Of a DNA stretch of 7,119 bases, positions 5,898 to 7,119 are shown one piece after another. A program made the translations under genes and the position numbers. Position 1 is the first letter of the stretch, and every line of letters starts with the position of its first letter. The stretch comes from Myxococcales bacterium. GTDB lineage: Bacteria > Myxococcota_C > UBA6777. The notes beneath the pieces are model-generated. The model saw only the letters and a list, made by a program, of their open reading frames with translations. It was not told the DNA's origin and ran no database searches. The DNA lies in the NCBI GenBank assembly GCA_027005175.1, contig JALTMC010000156.1, positions 1 to 7,119 on the forward strand. Direction: 5' to 3'.

Positions 5898-7118
5898 CTA
5901 CTTTCTCACAATGGGATAAATATTGAGACGATTGGCTAGCTCCAGTGCTTCTTGTTTGCTGCCTTTCCAAAGTTCAAACTGCCATGTCACGGTAGTATTG
6001 AAGGCTTGGGTGCGATCGATAAACTCAATGATAGGCTTTTTGGTATCCACACGGGCAGAGAGGTGGTTCACACGCACGTGCTTAATGGCATACCAGTCCC
6101 CCCCCAATCCAATAAGCCCGTTGGGAAGGGGTAGATAGACCTCATCCTGCTGAAACACAAAGTCGGTGAGCGCATAATCCACAAGCTCATCGTCCATAAG
6201 ACCCGGAGAGTAGATGATTCGCTCGACACTTCGAGGGAACCGAAGGATTAAAGTTCGATGTTTCAGTTTATCAGAGCCCTTCTCAAACTTGATCACAATA
6301 CGGTAGTGTTCTTTGCCTGGAGTCACCCGAAAGACTTTCATCTCATGGGTACGGCCCGGTGCTTCCACCACCACACCTTTGAGTGGTAAGCTTGCAACCT
6401 CAAGCTTCGGAGGTTTCGGCAATTTCTCAAGGTGTTTGACCGTGCCATCCTTGAGATCAATCTGTACAAACTTCGTACCACGCTTTTTCTTAAGCTCTTC
6501 AAAGAGCTTGTCAGTCAATGCAAGAATAGATTTATTCAGATCCAGCCCCCAAAAGATCTCTGCTGCCCAAGGATTGACGCCCGATGCGTCGCTAACTTGG
6601 GAGCGATAAACCTTAATCCAACCTTCCTTGATCTGCTTCTCAATGGCTTCATCTGCGCCGTTCTTTTTCTTCCAATCCAGATAGAGGAGTTCAACAGCTT
6701 TCATCATCGTTCGGGCCTTGTAATTCCCCGCACGAACTTCATTATCTCGCTCATCCAATTGCAGTCCCTGGCCACCCAACCACCGATGGATCGAAGCCGT
6801 TGATTTGGGTTGCCACGTTCCATCCAGCAAGAGAGGTGCAGGCTTTGCTTTCACGTTGTTGGACTTTAATGTCTCCACATATTCAGAGATATGAGAGATC
6901 TTGAACCCTTGCTTCTCCAGGCTCTCGATCTTCTTTTTGTAGGCAACCAAAGTTGCAGGATCATGCTTTGTGAGTGGAGCAAAATACGGATTGAGCTTTT
7001 TCGGAACGCTCAATAACTCACCGTCATCAAAAAATAACCACGCCACCGAAACACCAGACTTGGGGTCAACACCAGCAGCACCTACGATAAAATGGCCACC
7101 CGATTGAGAATAATAAGG
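5898..7118 (-). CDS. Large protein, C-terminal ~406 residues; possible GH57/GH38-like hydrolase
   Basis: The minus-strand frame is open from the right edge to a TAG at 5898-5900. A GTG at 7046 could be taken as the start, but the upstream codons (YYSQSGGHFIVGAAGVDPKS) continue the same protein, so the real start is outside the window. In the visible part, residues 1-35 (SGGHFIVGAAG then SVAWLFFDDGE) look like core strands of an enzyme barrel. Next comes a helical region with LLLDGTWQPKS (95-105), HRWLGGQG (111-118), ERDNEVRAGNYKAR (123-136) and SQVSDASGVNPWAAEIFWG (173-191), and then a beta-rich C-terminal half (about 215-390). The W-x-GG / ERDN / SDASGxNPW pattern recalls the region after the catalytic barrel of GH57/GH38-type glycosidases or related deacetylase-like proteins; the catalytic part would be in the missing N-terminus. 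The gene is certain, the family call is weak. It converges with the tail-anchored protein gene with a 136-nt gap. Confidence 0.8.
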   Translation of the reverse strand, partial: PYYSQSGGHFIVGAAGVDPKSGVSVAWLFFDDGELLSVPKKLNPYFAPLTKHDPATLVAYKKKIESLEKQGFKISHISEYVETLKSNNVKAKPAPLLLDGTWQPKSTASIHRWLGGQGLQLDERDNEVRAGNYKARTMMKAVELLYLDWKKKNGADEAIEKQIKEGWIKVYRSQVSDASGVNPWAAEIFWGLDLNKSILALTDKLFEELKKKRGTKFVQIDLKDGTVKHLEKLPKPPKLEVASLPLKGVVVEAPGRTHEMKVFRVTPGKEHYRIVIKFEKGSDKLKHRTLILRFPRSVERIIYSPGLMDDELVDYALTDFVFQQDEVYLPLPNGLIGLGGDWYAIKHVRVNHLSARVDTKKPIIEFIDRTQAFNTTVTWQFELWKGSKQEALELANRLNIYPIVRK

Positions 7119-7119
7119 C

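Overview
The window reads as an ordinary chromosomal stretch of a bacterium with moderate GC (estimated by eye at a little under 50%). The most useful taxonomic hints are a lipoprotein-type M48 peptidase with a Leu just after the lipobox Cys (compatible with outer-membrane sorting) and a PQQ-type beta-propeller. These suggest a diderm, perhaps a myxobacterium-like or other environmental 'deltaproteobacterial' lineage, but this is a weak inference.

Layout, left to right. (1) Positions 3-1211 (+) hold the C-terminal ~400 residues of a PQQ-like beta-propeller protein whose start lies outside the left edge. (2) Positions 1212-2265 are a gene-poor graveyard of mobile DNA. It contains a minus-strand segment ending at 1501 that looks like the 5' part of a group II intron (GTGCGCC start, hairpins, no maturase and no domain V), followed by the N-terminal part of a DDE-type insertion-sequence transposase (1634-2083) that loses its family match and is broken. 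An A/T-armed hairpin (2210-2233) closes the region. (3) Positions 2266-3342 (-) encode a membrane-anchored M28 metallopeptidase with all zinc ligands present. (4) A divergent intergenic region (3343-3654) carries three clear and one degenerate head-to-tail ~34-bp repeats, each centred on a TTACA-n-TTGTAA-like palindrome; the degenerate copy runs into the Shine-Dalgarno of the M28 gene. (5) Positions 3655-4467 (+) encode an M48 (LoiP/YcaL/Oma1-like) metallopeptidase lipoprotein. (6) Positions 4676-5761 (+) encode an unrecognised Ser/Pro/Ala-rich protein that ends exactly with a C-terminal transmembrane segment (tail-anchor topology). (7) Positions 5898-7118 (-) hold the C-terminal ~406 residues of a protein running off the right edge; parts of it recall the C-terminal half of GH57/GH38-type proteins, but this is uncertain.

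The genes do not form an obvious pathway. The two metallopeptidases are divergently arranged around the repeat cluster, and both are predicted to act outside the cytoplasm (M28 tethered by an N-terminal helix, M48 by a lipid), so co-regulation is possible but not shown. I did not find a clear new defence, mobile or biosynthetic system. The items most worth checking are the palindromic tandem repeats, the tail-anchored disordered protein and the intron/IS relic cluster.
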